Of a stretch of DNA of 64,000 nt, positions 48,696 to 57,385 are shown in pieces (the first letter of the stretch is position 1; the number at the start of each line of letters is the position of its first letter). The stretch spans positions 310,001 through 374,000 of the forward strand of contig NZ_CADESW010000001.1 in NCBI RefSeq assembly GCF_902830275.1, read 5' to 3'. The notes under the pieces were generated by a model. It was given only the letters and a program-made list of their open reading frames with translations. It was not told the origin of the DNA and searched no databases. The translations under genes and the position numbers were made by a program. The stretch is from Burkholderia stagnalis. Lineage in GTDB: Bacteria > Pseudomonadota > Gammaproteobacteria > Burkholderiales > Burkholderiaceae.

Positions 48696-49439
48696 TCAGC
48701 CGCCGTTCCTCGGCAGGAAGCCCATCGGATCGACCACCTTGCCGTTCTGCCGCACCTCGAATTCGAACGTCGCCCGCCCGCTCGCATCGGTGCCCATCTC
48801 GGCGACCGGCTGTCCGGCCCGCACCGCATCGCCTTCGTTGACGAGCAGCTTGCCGTTGTGGCCGTACGCGGTGATCAGGCCGTTTTCGTGCTTCAGGATC
48901 ACGAGCGGGCCATAGGCCTTGACGCCCGAGCCCGCGTACACCACGCGGCCGTTCGCGGCGGCGCGCACCGTCACGTCGGGCCCGGACGCGGCGATGGTGA
49001 TCCCGCGCGTCTTGCCGGCCGAGAACGGCGCCGTCACGACGCCGGACGCAGGCCACGCGAGCGCGCCCGGCTGGGCCGCTGCCGCCGGCTGCGGCGCGAG
49101 CGACGTCGTCGCGGGCGGCGGCGCGACGCGCAGCACCTGGCCGGGCCGGATCATGTCGGTCGGCGCCATGTGGTTCCAGCTGGCCACGTCCTGCACGCGC
49201 TGGCCGAATGCGCCCGCGACGCTCGCGAGCGTATCGCCCGGGTTCACGCGGTAGTAGCCCGCGAGCACGCCCCCGGACGTGCTCGCCGTGGGCGCCGACG
49301 GCCGGTACGGCTGCCAGCTGTCGGTCCACGGCGTCATCGTGCAGCCCGCCAACGCGGCGGCCACGACGGTGACAGCAGCCAGCGCCGCGCGCGGCAACCC
49401 GCGTTGCGCGGAAAAGTGGATGGGATTGATGTTGCTCAA
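48696..49439 (-). CDS. LysM-LytM (M23-like) lipoprotein, NlpD-type with degenerate active site
   Basis: A 247-residue lipoprotein: lipobox LAGC (about residues 30-33), LysM domain (about 65-110: YYRVNPGDTLASVAGAF), and a LytM domain (about 130-245). Zinc ligands of active M23 peptidases are missing: the usual HxGxD is KTRGITIAAS, and the final HxH is replaced by FEFEVR. This matches amidase activators such as NlpD or EnvC rather than hydrolases. Translation probably starts at the TTG at 49439, which has GGGAGG six bases upstream; the longer frame has no such site. Confidence 0.87.
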   Translation of the reverse strand: MSNINPIHFSAQRGLPRAALAAVTVVAAALAGCTMTPWTDSWQPYRPSAPTASTSGGVLAGYYRVNPGDTLASVAGAFGQRVQDVASWNHMAPTDMIRPGQVLRVAPPPATTSLAPQPAAAAQPGALAWPASGVVTAPFSAGKTRGITIAASGPDVTVRAAANGRVVYAGSGVKAYGPLVILKHENGLITAYGHNGKLLVNEGDAVRAGQPVAEMGTDASGRATFEFEVRQNGKVVDPMGFLPRNGG

Positions 49440-49836
49440 GCGTACCTCCCGGATTTGCGTCGGTGCGACGCCCACCGCCCTCCGGCATGCGTCGCACCGT
49501 GTCCGGCGCGGCGGCCGGACCAACCAGAATCCGACCGCAGCCGCGGCCGGCAGTTTCCATGTAGGGGATCGCGCGCGGGTTCGCAGGCCCGTTTCGCGTC
49601 GTCCCGACCGGCAAAGATACCATTTGCGGCGGTCGGGGCTGCGACAAGCGCCCCGACCGGCCGCCGTCCCGCACGCGTCATCGCCCGCCGGCGCCGCATG
49701 CACGCGGCGTTCCGGCCCGGCCGGCGGCCGCGCCCGGGATGCCTCGCCAGCCCCCCGCCGGCCCGGCCGACCGCTCGCGATCCGTCACCTATACTCACTG
49801 ATGCTCTGCCCGATCCGACGACAAGAGGAGACCCCC
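49440..49836. other. Divergent intergenic region, nothing recognised
   Basis: A 397-bp GC-rich stretch between the NlpD-like gene and a small hypothetical gene. It holds the start signals of both genes, including the AAGAGGAG site of the plus-strand gene. I see no strong operator, terminator or RNA in it. Confidence 0.6.
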
Positions 49837-50157
49837 ATGAACAACGCGACGTTTCTTTCCGTGCAGCTCGATGCCGAGGATTTCGCCGGTTCGAGCGGCC
49901 TCGTCGAACTGCTGAACCGGCACCTGCTGTTCGCGACCGACGTCGCGGAAGCCGCCGACGCGCTCGTACAGCTGGCGAGCGTCACCCACCTGTCGGGCGG
50001 TGCGCGCCGCAGCGTCGAGCTGCCGGTCGCGGCGATCGAGCGGCTGCGCGACGCGCTCGATACGCTGAGCGGCTACGACGAAACCTGGCTGATGGCGCTG
50101 GAGCCCGCCGACAAGCTGTTCAGGGATATCGGCCGCGGCCGGCGGCCGCTGCACTGA
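49837..50157 (+). CDS. Hypothetical protein, 106 residues
   Basis: Starts MNNATFLSVQLDAEDFAG after a strong AAGAGGAG site. It is a soluble, acidic-to-neutral, mainly helical protein with no signal peptide, cysteine or clear motif (ELLNRHLLFATDVAEAADAL, ETWLMALEPADKLFRDIG). Codon use matches the genes around it. I do not recognise a family. Confidence 0.7.
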   Translation: MNNATFLSVQLDAEDFAGSSGLVELLNRHLLFATDVAEAADALVQLASVTHLSGGARRSVELPVAAIERLRDALDTLSGYDETWLMALEPADKLFRDIGRGRRPLH

Positions 50158-50190
50158 CGTGCGGCACGTCGTCACGGCCGGGCCCGAAAT

Positions 50191-50231
50191 GAAAACAGCC
50201 CGTCGTTCCATATCCTGGAACGACGGGCTGT
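50191..50231 (-). terminator. Strong hairpin ending the DUF4148 gene
   Basis: 16-bp perfect arms (50195-50210 and 50216-50231) with a 5-base loop, followed on the minus strand by TTTTC. It serves the minus-strand DUF4148 gene and probably also the convergent hypothetical gene. Confidence 0.8.
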
Positions 50232-50297
50232 GACGACAACCGGGTACGGGTGTTTCGACTCCGGCGGGCAGCCGGCGCGGCCTTCCGGCCGCTTCGA

Positions 50298-50648
50298 TCA
50301 ACGACCCTTGTAGACCGGCGCGCCGTCGGCGATGCGCTTGACGCCGTTCGGCCAGCGCGATTCCGACGCGACCGGTGCACCCGATTCCTGCTGGGCGGCC
50401 GGTTGCGCACCGTAGCCGCTCGTATCGGCAGCGGCGACGTTCTGTTGCGGGTTCAGGCGCGCTTCGGCGGCGAGGATGCCTTCCGGATAGTTCGTGCGGT
50501 CGCTGCCCAGCTTGTAGCCGGCCTTTTGCAGCGCGACCAGATCGGCCTTGACCTGATCACGGGTGACCGGGCCATTCTGTTGGGCGAAAGAGACTGCCGG
50601 GACAGCGAGGACGGCAGCAGCGGCGAACGTTGCGATCAGCGATTTCAT
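50298..50648 (-). CDS. DUF4148-domain periplasmic protein
   Basis: A 116-residue exported protein: signal peptide MKSLIATFAAAAVLAVPAVSFAQ, then TRDQVKADLVALQKAGYKLG, the DUF4148 core, and a Gln/Ala-rich tail. DUF4148 proteins are short, abundant and largely confined to Burkholderiaceae. Function unknown. A clear terminator follows. Confidence 0.88.
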   Translation of the reverse strand: MKSLIATFAAAAVLAVPAVSFAQQNGPVTRDQVKADLVALQKAGYKLGSDRTNYPEGILAAEARLNPQQNVAAADTSGYGAQPAAQQESGAPVASESRWPNGVKRIADGAPVYKGR

Positions 50649-50854
50649 GACTTACCTCCGTGATTTTTTGCTCCGCCGCACACACCGTGTCTGCAGCGAT
50701 GGAACGAAGTTTAGTCCCGTGATCACTTAGGGAAAACCATGAATCTACAAAAACACTGTTTCGCCGTAGCTAACAATTCCGGAATCCGATATCCAGAAAC
50801 CCTATCGATAGAATAGATTTTCGCAACAATTGCCGCCGCGCTGCCTTACACCGC

Positions 50855-52267
50855 TTACGACCAGTTCGCGTGGAAGCTGCCCGGCTTGTCGGTGCGCTCG
50901 AACGTGTGCGCGCCGAAGAAGTCGCGCTGCGCCTGCACGAGGTTCGCGGGCAGCCGCGCCGAACGATAGCTGTCGAAGTACGCGACGGCCGACGCGAACG
51001 CCGGCACCGGCACCCCGGCCCGCACCGCCGCGATCACGACCTCGCGCAACGACGCCTGGTAGTTCGCGGCGATTTCCTGGAAGTACGGGTCGAGCAGCAG
51101 GTTCGCGAGCGCCGCGTCCTTCGCGTAAGCCTCCGTGATCTTCTGCAGGAAGCGCGCACGGATGATGCAGCCCGCGCGGAAGATCTTCGCGATCGTCCCG
51201 AGATCGAGGTTCCAGCCGTATTCCTCGGACGCGGTGCGCAGCTGCGCGAAGCCCTGCGCGTACGAGATCACCTTGCTCAGGTACAGCGCACGGCGCACGG
51301 CTTCGACGAACGCCGCGCGGTCGCCGGCGAGCGGCGTCGCGGCCGGGCCCGACAGCACCTTGCTGGCCGCCACGCGCTCCGTCTTCAGCGACGACAGCAC
51401 GCGCGCGAACACCGACTCCGTGATCAGCGGCAGCGGCACGCCGAGATCCAGCGCGTTCTGGCTGGTCCACTTGCCGGTGCCCTTCTGCGCCGCGCGATCG
51501 AGAATCACGTCGACCAGGTGCTGGCCGGTTTCGTCGTCCTTCTTCGCGAAGATCTTCGACGTGATCTCCATCAGGTAGCTGTCGAGCTCGCCCTGGTTCC
51601 ACTCCGTGTAGACCGCGCCCAGCTCGTCGTTGGTCAGGCCCGCGACGCCCTTCAGCACCGCATAGCTCTCGGCGATCAGCTGCATGTCGCCGTACTCGAT
51701 GCCGTTGTGGACCATCTTCACGTAATGGCCCGCGCCGTCCGGCCCCATGTAGGCCACGCACGGCTCGCCGTCCGACGGCGCCTTCGCGGCGATCTGCTTG
51801 AGGATCGGCTCGACGAGGTCGTACGCGTCGCGCTGGCCGCCGGGCATGATCGACGGGCCGCGCAGCGCGCCCTCCTCGCCGCCCGACACGCCGGTGCCGA
51901 TGAAGTGCAGGCCCGACTGCGCGAGCTCCTGGTTGCGGCGGATCGTGTCGGTGAAGTGCGTGTTGCCGCCGTCGATCAGCACGTCGCCCTTTTCGAGCAG
52001 CGGCTTGAGCGCGGCGATCGTCGCGTCGGTGGCTTCGCCCGCCTTCACCATCATCAGGATGCGGCGCGGCGTCTCGAGCGATGCGACGAATTCCTCGAGC
52101 GTGTAGGTCGGCACCAGGTTGCGGCCGGGGAATTCGGCGATCAGTTCGTCGGTTTTCTCGCCGCTGCGGTTGTATACCGACACCGCATAGCCGCGGCTTT
52201 CGATATTGAGTGCGAGGTTGCGGCCCATTACCGCAAGGCCGATCACACCGATTGCTTGTTTGCCCAT
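50855..52267 (-). CDS. gnd: 6-phosphogluconate dehydrogenase (decarboxylating)
   Basis: A 470-residue NADP-dependent enzyme of the pentose phosphate pathway, giving ribulose 5-phosphate and CO2. Dinucleotide motif [17 protein letters not shown]; catalytic segment [41 protein letters not shown] is the family signature. The length fits the long homodimeric form. It stands alone on the strand, isolated by a terminator upstream. Confidence 0.97.
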   Translation of the reverse strand: MGKQAIGVIGLAVMGRNLALNIESRGYAVSVYNRSGEKTDELIAEFPGRNLVPTYTLEEFVASLETPRRILMMVKAGEATDATIAALKPLLEKGDVLIDGGNTHFTDTIRRNQELAQSGLHFIGTGVSGGEEGALRGPSIMPGGQRDAYDLVEPILKQIAAKAPSDGEPCVAYMGPDGAGHYVKMVHNGIEYGDMQLIAESYAVLKGVAGLTNDELGAVYTEWNQGELDSYLMEITSKIFAKKDDETGQHLVDVILDRAAQKGTGKWTSQNALDLGVPLPLITESVFARVLSSLKTERVAASKVLSGPAATPLAGDRAAFVEAVRRALYLSKVISYAQGFAQLRTASEEYGWNLDLGTIAKIFRAGCIIRARFLQKITEAYAKDAALANLLLDPYFQEIAANYQASLREVVIAAVRAGVPVPAFASAVAYFDSYRSARLPANLVQAQRDFFGAHTFERTDKPGSFHANWS

Positions 52268-52282
52268 CAGTCAATTCTCCGG

Positions 52283-52314
52283 AAAAAACAGGGCGCGACC
52301 CGAACGGGCCGCGC
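52283..52314 (-). terminator. Rho-independent terminator of the sirtuin-methyltransferase pair
   Basis: On the minus strand GCGCGGCCCG-tt-CGGGTCGCGC (one G-U pair) is followed by CCTG and TTTTTT (52288-52283). It lies 49 bp after the methyltransferase stop and 16 bp before the gnd start, so it insulates gnd. Confidence 0.75.
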
Positions 52315-52362
52315 GCACAGGCGAAAGGATAAGGGAAACGCGGCCGCGATGCGCGCCGGGCG

Positions 52363-53001
52363 TTACTGCTCGGCGTGCGGCAGGCGCCGGAAAACGACGC
52401 TCAGGTTGTTGGCGGGCATCTCGACGACCTCGATGCAGTCGAGCCCGCGATCGAGGCCGAGCGCGACGACCGCCTCGAGATCGCGCACGCCCCACGACGG
52501 ATCGCGGCTGCGCAATTGCGCGTCGAACGCTTCGTTCGACGGCGCGGTGTGCCGGCCCTCGCGCCGGTACGGGCCGTAGAGCACCAGCACGCCGCCCGGC
52601 CGCAGCACGCGCGACGCGCCGGCGAACAGCGCGTCGGCGCAGGCCCACGGCGCGATGTGAATCATGTTGATGCAGACGATCGCGTCGAGCACGGCGAACG
52701 GCCAGGCCGCATCGCGCACGTCGAATGCGCGTGGCGCGTCGACGTTCGGCAGCCCCGCGTGCGCGACCCACGCGGCGATCGACTGGCGCGCCTGCGCGTC
52801 GGGGTCGCTCGGGTGCCAGCGCAGCCCGGGCAGCCCCGCCGCGAAATGCACGACGTGCTGGCCGGTGCCGCTGGCGATTTCGAGCACGTCGCCGCTGGCC
52901 GGCAGCACGCGCCGCAGCACGTCGAGAATCGGCGCGCGGTTGCGTTCGGCCGCGGGCGCTGAAAGCCGCAGCGACGGATCGACTGGGGTCGTGCCGGTCA
53001 T
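52363..53001 (-). CDS. DUF938-family SAM-dependent methyltransferase
   Basis: A 212-residue protein with the class I methyltransferase SAM motif VLEIASGTGQHVVHFA (about 36-51) and an acidic second motif near WHPSDPDAQ. The INMIHIAPWACADALFAG and VLYGPYRREGRHTAPSNEAFD segments are typical of DUF938. Its ATG overlaps the sirtuin stop by 4 bp, so the two are translationally coupled. Substrate unknown. Confidence 0.87.
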   Translation of the reverse strand: MTGTTPVDPSLRLSAPAAERNRAPILDVLRRVLPASGDVLEIASGTGQHVVHFAAGLPGLRWHPSDPDAQARQSIAAWVAHAGLPNVDAPRAFDVRDAAWPFAVLDAIVCINMIHIAPWACADALFAGASRVLRPGGVLVLYGPYRREGRHTAPSNEAFDAQLRSRDPSWGVRDLEAVVALGLDRGLDCIEVVEMPANNLSVVFRRLPHAEQ

Positions 53002-53903
53002 GGTGCGATGTGCTCCGTAGTATCAAGGGGTTCGAGGCCGAGCCGCGCGTTCAGCGCATCGAGCGCGGGCGCGCAATGCGCCTCGACCTTCAGCGTCAGT
53101 ATCGGATCGGCGCGCGTGTGGCCGAGATTGAGTGCGGCGACCGGCTTGTTCTGCGCCTGCGCCCACACGCAGAAGCGGTAGCCCGAGTACACCATCAGCG
53201 ACGACCCGACGACCAGCAGCGCATCGGCCGCGTCGAGCGCCTGCGCGGCCGCGGCCACGCGCTCGCGCGGCACGTTCTCGCCGAAGAACACGACCGCCGG
53301 CTTCAGCAGGCCGCCGCACGCCGGGCACGCCGGAATGCGGAAGCGGTCGAGCGCATGCCATTCGAGATGCGCGTCGCCGTCGGCAGCCGGCTCCGCCTGC
53401 GCGCCGAGCAGTTCGGGGTTCTCCGCTTCGAGCACGGCCTGGATCGCCGCCCGCGCATGCTGCGCGCCGCACGCGAGACAGGTCACGCCGCCGATGCCGC
53501 CGTGCAGTTCGATCACGTCGGTGCTGCCCGCACGCTGGTGCAGGCCGTCGACGTTCTGCGTGACGAGGCGTTCGATGCGCCCGGCGGTGCCGAGCCGCGC
53601 GAGCGCGACGTGCGACCGGTTCGGCCGCGCGCGGCCGACGACCGGCCAGCCGATCATGCTGCGCGCCCAGTAGCGCCGCCGCGCCGCGTCCGAGCCGAGG
53701 AACTCCTGAAGCTGGATCGGCGGGGAGCGCATCCATTGGCCGTTGCGGTCGCGATAGCCGGGAATGCCGGAATCGGTGCTGATGCCCGCGCCCGTCAGCA
53801 CCAGCAGGCGCGGGTGGCGCTCGACGAACGCATGCAGCGCATCGAGCGCGGCCGGATCGACGGTGACGGCAGGAGACGTGGCGGATGCGACAGGGTCGGT
53901 CAT
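52998..53903 (-). CDS. SIR2-family NAD-dependent protein deacylase (sirtuin)
   Basis: A 301-residue sirtuin. The NAD motif GAGISTDSGIPGYR is at about 38-51, TQNVDGLHQRAG at about 115-126 and the catalytic His134 in ELHG. Zinc ligands are Cys142/Cys145 and Cys193/Cys196. The zinc module is enlarged by about 25 residues, and the sequence is closer to the SIRT4-like class II type than to short CobB. It removes acyl groups from lysines using NAD+. A terminator 155 bp upstream on the same strand suggests an attenuated leader. Confidence 0.93.
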   Translation of the reverse strand: MTDPVASATSPAVTVDPAALDALHAFVERHPRLLVLTGAGISTDSGIPGYRDRNGQWMRSPPIQLQEFLGSDAARRRYWARSMIGWPVVGRARPNRSHVALARLGTAGRIERLVTQNVDGLHQRAGSTDVIELHGGIGGVTCLACGAQHARAAIQAVLEAENPELLGAQAEPAADGDAHLEWHALDRFRIPACPACGGLLKPAVVFFGENVPRERVAAAAQALDAADALLVVGSSLMVYSGYRFCVWAQAQNKPVAALNLGHTRADPILTLKVEAHCAPALDALNARLGLEPLDTTEHIAP

Positions 53904-54057
53904 GACGGCGGCAGGTGAGCGGGCGGAATCGGCCGGTCGGACATTCGCGCGGCCGGCCTGCAGGTCCGCTCATCATACCGAACCCCGGCGCGCGCCGACG
54001 TCGATGGTGCCGATGGCACGCCACGCAAACCGGCGCGGCTGTCACGTCGCCGCGCAC

Positions 54058-54094
54058 AAAAAAAGGCGCCCATCCGCCAAAGGGTGATGGGCGC
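54058..54094 (-). terminator. Intrinsic terminator upstream of the sirtuin gene, same strand
   Basis: On the minus strand GCGCCCATC - 11-base loop - GATGGGCGC is followed by C and TTTTTTT. There is no clear minus-strand protein gene just before it, and the sirtuin start is 155 nt further on. It is either the end of a small RNA or an attenuator in the sirtuin leader. Confidence 0.8.
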
Positions 54095-54205
54095 TTGAAC
54101 AATTGATCCATCGGGGTTGTGGATCAACTGGAAACCTGGCGCTGCTGCATCCGCGAAGCCGTGCTGGGCGGATGGTCCCCGGTCAACGCCAATCGTTGCG
54201 TGTCA
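54058..54205 (-). promoter_or_regulatory. Candidate attenuator leader of the sirtuin-methyltransferase operon
   Basis: On the minus strand, in order: a segment CCATCCGCC (54175-54167); a hairpin TTGATCCA-caaccccga-TGGATCAA (54127-54103); then the terminator. The early CCATCCGCC is exactly complementary to GGCGGATGG at 54078-54070, part of the terminator loop and 3' arm, so the two structures exclude each other. A TAGACA/TATGAC promoter-like pair lies just upstream but with short (15-bp) spacing. The boundaries are approximate. Confidence 0.35.
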
Positions 54206-54225
54206 TACGCGTCGCCGCACGCTGT

Positions 54226-54378
54226 CTACCCTCCCCATTCGCTCCGGTTGCCCGGATGCCTGACCGGCGATGCGACCGCCGCACGCACGCCGAAACCGGA
54301 GAGCGTTCGTGCAGCCTGCGCGTCGAGATGACCGTTCATGTCGTGTCGATCGCCGTTTCGTCTCCCGATGTCTGTCAA
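54226..54378 (-). CDS. Possible small ORF, 50 residues
   Basis: A TTG start preceded by AGGGAGG at good spacing encodes a 50-residue Arg/Gly-rich peptide (starts MTDIGRRNGDRHDMNGHL) with no recognised motif. The terminator at 54058-54094 is downstream on the same strand. The support is only the ribosome-binding site and position, so it may be chance. Confidence 0.2.
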   Translation of the reverse strand: MTDIGRRNGDRHDMNGHLDAQAARTLSGFGVRAAVASPVRHPGNRSEWGG

Positions 54379-55045
54379 GGTGCCTCCCTTCGGCAGGCGC
54401 GTTCGGTTTCGGTTTTGAATCACACCGCCCGGCTGTCGCGCTCGATGCCGCTTCGGGTCTGCCGCGCCGCCCGCCGACATTTCGCGCGGCGTGCGAGACC
54501 CGCACCCTGTTCATCAGGATGACAAATCAATTTCTGGATGGCCGTCCGTCGGCCGGTGCCTGTCTCGATGCCCGTCAATGCCGGCGGACGGCGCCTGGCC
54601 GGGGGGCCGCGCGCGCGACGCATGCGTGAGACGGACAGTTGAAACGGACGCGGATTGTCGGACGGGATTCGGTGCCGAGCGTGATCAGGTCACCTCGAGC
54701 AGAAGTGGGTTGGGCACCCGAGATATTCGGCGCTTCATGCTTGCAACACGGCGCGTTGCGATTCGATCTTTTTTCATTCTCTTGTCCCCGATTCAAATAC
54801 TCCCTGACCATCGGCATGCGAACGTCGATCCGGTTCGGTCGACCTGCACGCCGGCAGCACCCGGGTATATGCAAGGAGCGCACCATCTCGCGCAGCGCCA
54901 TGCCTGGCGGGGCTCCGCAATCGGACGCCGCGAAACGCGGGCGCCCGGACGCGGCGAATGTTTCAGAGTTGAAACGCAGTGGCGGGGAAATCGTTTCGGG
55001 AGCGGGCGGCAGCGGGCGAAGCCCAGCGCCGACGCGGGCCGCCCC

Positions 55046-55152
55046 ATAAAAAATATCCCGGCTCGGGAATCGAGCCGGGATGCAATCCGCCAACATTCGG
55101 AGTGGTGCGTCCGGAGCGAGAGGAAGAGCCCCGTCCGCGCGGCGGTCAGTTC
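55046..55152 (-). ncRNA. Candidate small RNA of about 107 nt
   Basis: A minus-strand -10-like TAAAAT at 55159-55164 (rare in this GC-rich DNA) is followed about 100 nt later by a strong intrinsic terminator. There is no reading frame with a ribosome-binding site between them. The -35 (TTCCTC) is weak. Candidate only; it is divergent from the LLM oxidoreductase gene. Confidence 0.4.
55048..55081 (-). terminator. Intrinsic terminator in the gene-poor region
   Basis: On the minus strand ATCCCGGCTCG-attcc-CGAGCCGGGAT, an 11-bp stem, is followed by ATTTTTT. No minus-strand protein gene precedes it. Confidence 0.8.
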
Positions 55153-55361
55153 GCTGCGATTTTATGCCGGCAGGTTCTCGCGAGGAATGGCCGCATCCGC
55201 CAAATCGCGGTGCGGATCGGACATCGGCACCATACCGCCCGCGCCCGCACTGCCCGCACGCCATCCGCGCAAAACCGCTAGCATTCGGCAAGCACGATCG
55301 CGTGCGGTTGCCTATCCGTCGCATGCAACCGCGCCACCCTTATCCTTCAGCGAGAAGCAAG

Positions 55362-56318
55362 ATGACCACGCCCGCCCCCCGCCAACCCGGCATTGCGCAC
55401 CGCGTCTTTTCCGCAGGCCGGCTCACGATCGGGCTGACGCTCCCGCTGCTGCGCAGCGGCGACATCGTCGCGGACTTCCACGAACAACTCGAACTCGCGG
55501 CGTTCGCCGACACGCTCGGCTTTCGCGCGCTGTGGGTGCGCGACGTGCCGCTGAACAGCGCCGACTATCTCGATCCCGTCGGCCATCTCGACCCGTGGGT
55601 CCTGCTCGGCGCGTTGGCCACGCGCACCCGCGACATCGCGCTCGCAAGCGGCGCGATCGTGCTGCCGCTGCGACATCCGCTGCACATCGCGAAGGGCGCG
55701 CTGTCCGTCGGCACGCTGTCCGGCGGACGCTTCATCCTCGGCCTCGGCTCCGGCGACCGGCCGCCCGAATACGCGGCCTTCGGCATCGATGTCGATGAGC
55801 GCCGCGAACGGTATCGCCGCCACTGGGAGGTCGTCGCCGCTGCGCTCGGCCTGCCGTCGCGCGTCACGCCCGACCGGGCTCCACCTGACGCACCCGAATT
55901 CACGCTGCTGCCGCGCAGCGCCGACGCGATTCCGCTGCTCGCCGTCGGCTCCGGCGGACAGAGCGTCGACTGGATCGCCCGGCATTCGCTCGGCTGGATG
56001 ACCTACCACCGCGATCCGGACACGCAGCGCGCGCGCCGCGACATGTGGCGCGGCGCAGTCGAGCGGCTCGCGGAACCGGGCTTTCGCGCATTCGGCGTCG
56101 CGATGCGGCTCGACCTCGACGCGCATCCCGATGCGCCGGCGACGGCGCTGCCGCTCGGCTATGCAAGCGGCCGGCATGCGCTGCTGCGCGTGCTGCAGGA
56201 CATGCGTGCGGCGGGCACGCATCACGTGAGCCTGAACCTCGGCTCGAACCGGCCCGTGCGCGACGTGCTCGAGGAAATCGCCGCGCACGTGCTGCCGGCG
56301 TTTCATGAAGACGCGTGA
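55362..56318 (+). CDS. LLM-class (luciferase-like) flavin-dependent oxidoreductase
   Basis: A 318-residue TIM-barrel flavoprotein of the luciferase-like family. LTIGLTLPL at the N-terminus, FRALWVRDVPLNSADY, IALASGAIVLPLRHP and FILGLGSGDRPPEYAAFG follow the LLM order. These enzymes use FMNH2 or F420-type cofactors in monooxygenation. The start MTTPAPRQPG is preferred; an open frame continues 94 codons upstream through the candidate small-RNA region without support. It is convergent with a LysR gene. Substrate unknown. Confidence 0.87.
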   Translation: MTTPAPRQPGIAHRVFSAGRLTIGLTLPLLRSGDIVADFHEQLELAAFADTLGFRALWVRDVPLNSADYLDPVGHLDPWVLLGALATRTRDIALASGAIVLPLRHPLHIAKGALSVGTLSGGRFILGLGSGDRPPEYAAFGIDVDERRERYRRHWEVVAAALGLPSRVTPDRAPPDAPEFTLLPRSADAIPLLAVGSGGQSVDWIARHSLGWMTYHRDPDTQRARRDMWRGAVERLAEPGFRAFGVAMRLDLDAHPDAPATALPLGYASGRHALLRVLQDMRAAGTHHVSLNLGSNRPVRDVLEEIAAHVLPAFHEDA

Positions 56319-56361
56319 CGATCAGGCCACCCGTTGCTTCGACACTGGGATCCGCGCCCCG

Positions 56362-57291
56362 TCACGTGCGCGCCGCCCACTCCACCGCCTGCCGCCCCGA
56401 GCCGTTGCCGCCGATCGCGTCGATCAGGTAATCGACGAACGACGCGATCCGCGACGAGAGCGCCGTATTCCGGTAGTACACGGCATGGATCGGCTGCCGC
56501 ACGTCCTGCGTGTGGCGCGCGAGGACCTGCACGAGCCGTCCGGCCTCGCGATCCTGCGCGGTCATGAAATCCGACAGGCAGACGATGCCCGCGCCTTCGA
56601 GCGCCAGTTGCCGGAGCGTCTCGCCGCTCGACGACCACACGTCGGGCTCGATGCGGTACGGTTCGCCGTCGGCGCCGAGGATCGGCCAGACGTTCAGCGA
56701 TTCCGGTTGGTTGAAGCCGAGCAGCGCATGCTCGGCGAGATCGTCGACCTTGCGCGGCTGGCCGTGTGCCTCGAGATACGCGGGGCTCGCGAGCATCCGC
56801 AGCCGGCTGTTGGCCACCATCCGGCTGCGCAAGGTCGAATCCTTGAGCCGGCCGATCCGGATCGCGACGTCGGTGCGCCGCTCGAGCAGGTCGATGATGC
56901 CTTCGTTGCTGTTCAGCTCCAGCTCCACCTGGGGAAAGCGCTCGCGATAGCCCCGCACGAGCGGCACGATCACGTGCAGCATGAACGGCGACGCCGCATC
57001 GACCCGCAGCCGCCCCGACGGCTGCTCCTGGCGCGCAATCATCTGTTCTTCCGCGCTTTCGACCGATTCGATGATCGCGCGCGCATCCTGCAGGAACGCC
57101 CGCCCCTCCTCGGTCAGCGCGAGGCGGCGCGTGGTCCGCCGCAGCAGCGTGGTCTTCAGCTTTTCCTCGAGCCGCGCGAGCGTGCGGCTCGTCGCCGACA
57201 CGGTCAGGTCGAGCTGCTGCGCGGCCGCGGTGATCGAGCCCGTGTCGACCACGGTCGCAAAGGCCTGGAGTTCGTCGAGCGTGACTTTCAT
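56362..57291 (-). CDS. LysR-family transcriptional regulator
   Basis: A 309-residue regulator with a helix-turn-helix in residues 1-60 (SITAAAQQLDLTVSATSRTL) and a LysR effector domain (about 88-290: GRLRVDAASPFMLHVIVPLV). It starts at MKVTLDELQAF; the upstream extension is not coding. It points away from the GNAT remnant and converges on the LLM oxidoreductase, whose regulator it could be. Signal unknown. Confidence 0.9.
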   Translation of the reverse strand: MKVTLDELQAFATVVDTGSITAAAQQLDLTVSATSRTLARLEEKLKTTLLRRTTRRLALTEEGRAFLQDARAIIESVESAEEQMIARQEQPSGRLRVDAASPFMLHVIVPLVRGYRERFPQVELELNSNEGIIDLLERRTDVAIRIGRLKDSTLRSRMVANSRLRMLASPAYLEAHGQPRKVDDLAEHALLGFNQPESLNVWPILGADGEPYRIEPDVWSSSGETLRQLALEGAGIVCLSDFMTAQDREAGRLVQVLARHTQDVRQPIHAVYYRNTALSSRIASFVDYLIDAIGGNGSGRQAVEWAART

Positions 57292-57385
57292 TCTTGCGTT
57301 GAAATCAAAGCGATCTGCTTTATAGGCTGATTCTTGTTCAAAAGTAAAGCGGGCAGCCGCGTTCGCTTTCCAGCGCGCCACTGCG

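Larger units (their letters stand above)
53904..55361. other. 1.46-kb region without a convincing protein gene
   Basis: It lies between the sirtuin gene and the LLM oxidoreductase. It contains two minus-strand intrinsic terminators (54058-54094 and 55048-55081), a weak 50-codon reading frame (54226-54378 minus) and an AT-richer patch at about 54720-54830. Longer open frames here have irregular composition and no recognisable motif. It could be regulatory RNA territory or a worn-out former gene region. Confidence 0.6.

Noticed and set aside
53900-54127. 75-codon minus-strand frame starting in the sirtuin leader
   Set aside because: It runs through the terminator hairpin, turns Arg-rich, and has no ribosome-binding site; the leader structure explains the region better.
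54732-54775. GCAAC...GTTGC followed by a T-run on the plus strand
   Set aside because: The stem is only 5 bp and the T-run lies nine bases beyond it, too weak for a terminator call.
54575-55324. Minus-strand open frame of 249 codons in the gene-poor region
   Set aside because: No motif, uneven composition, and it runs straight through the intrinsic terminator at 55048-55081.
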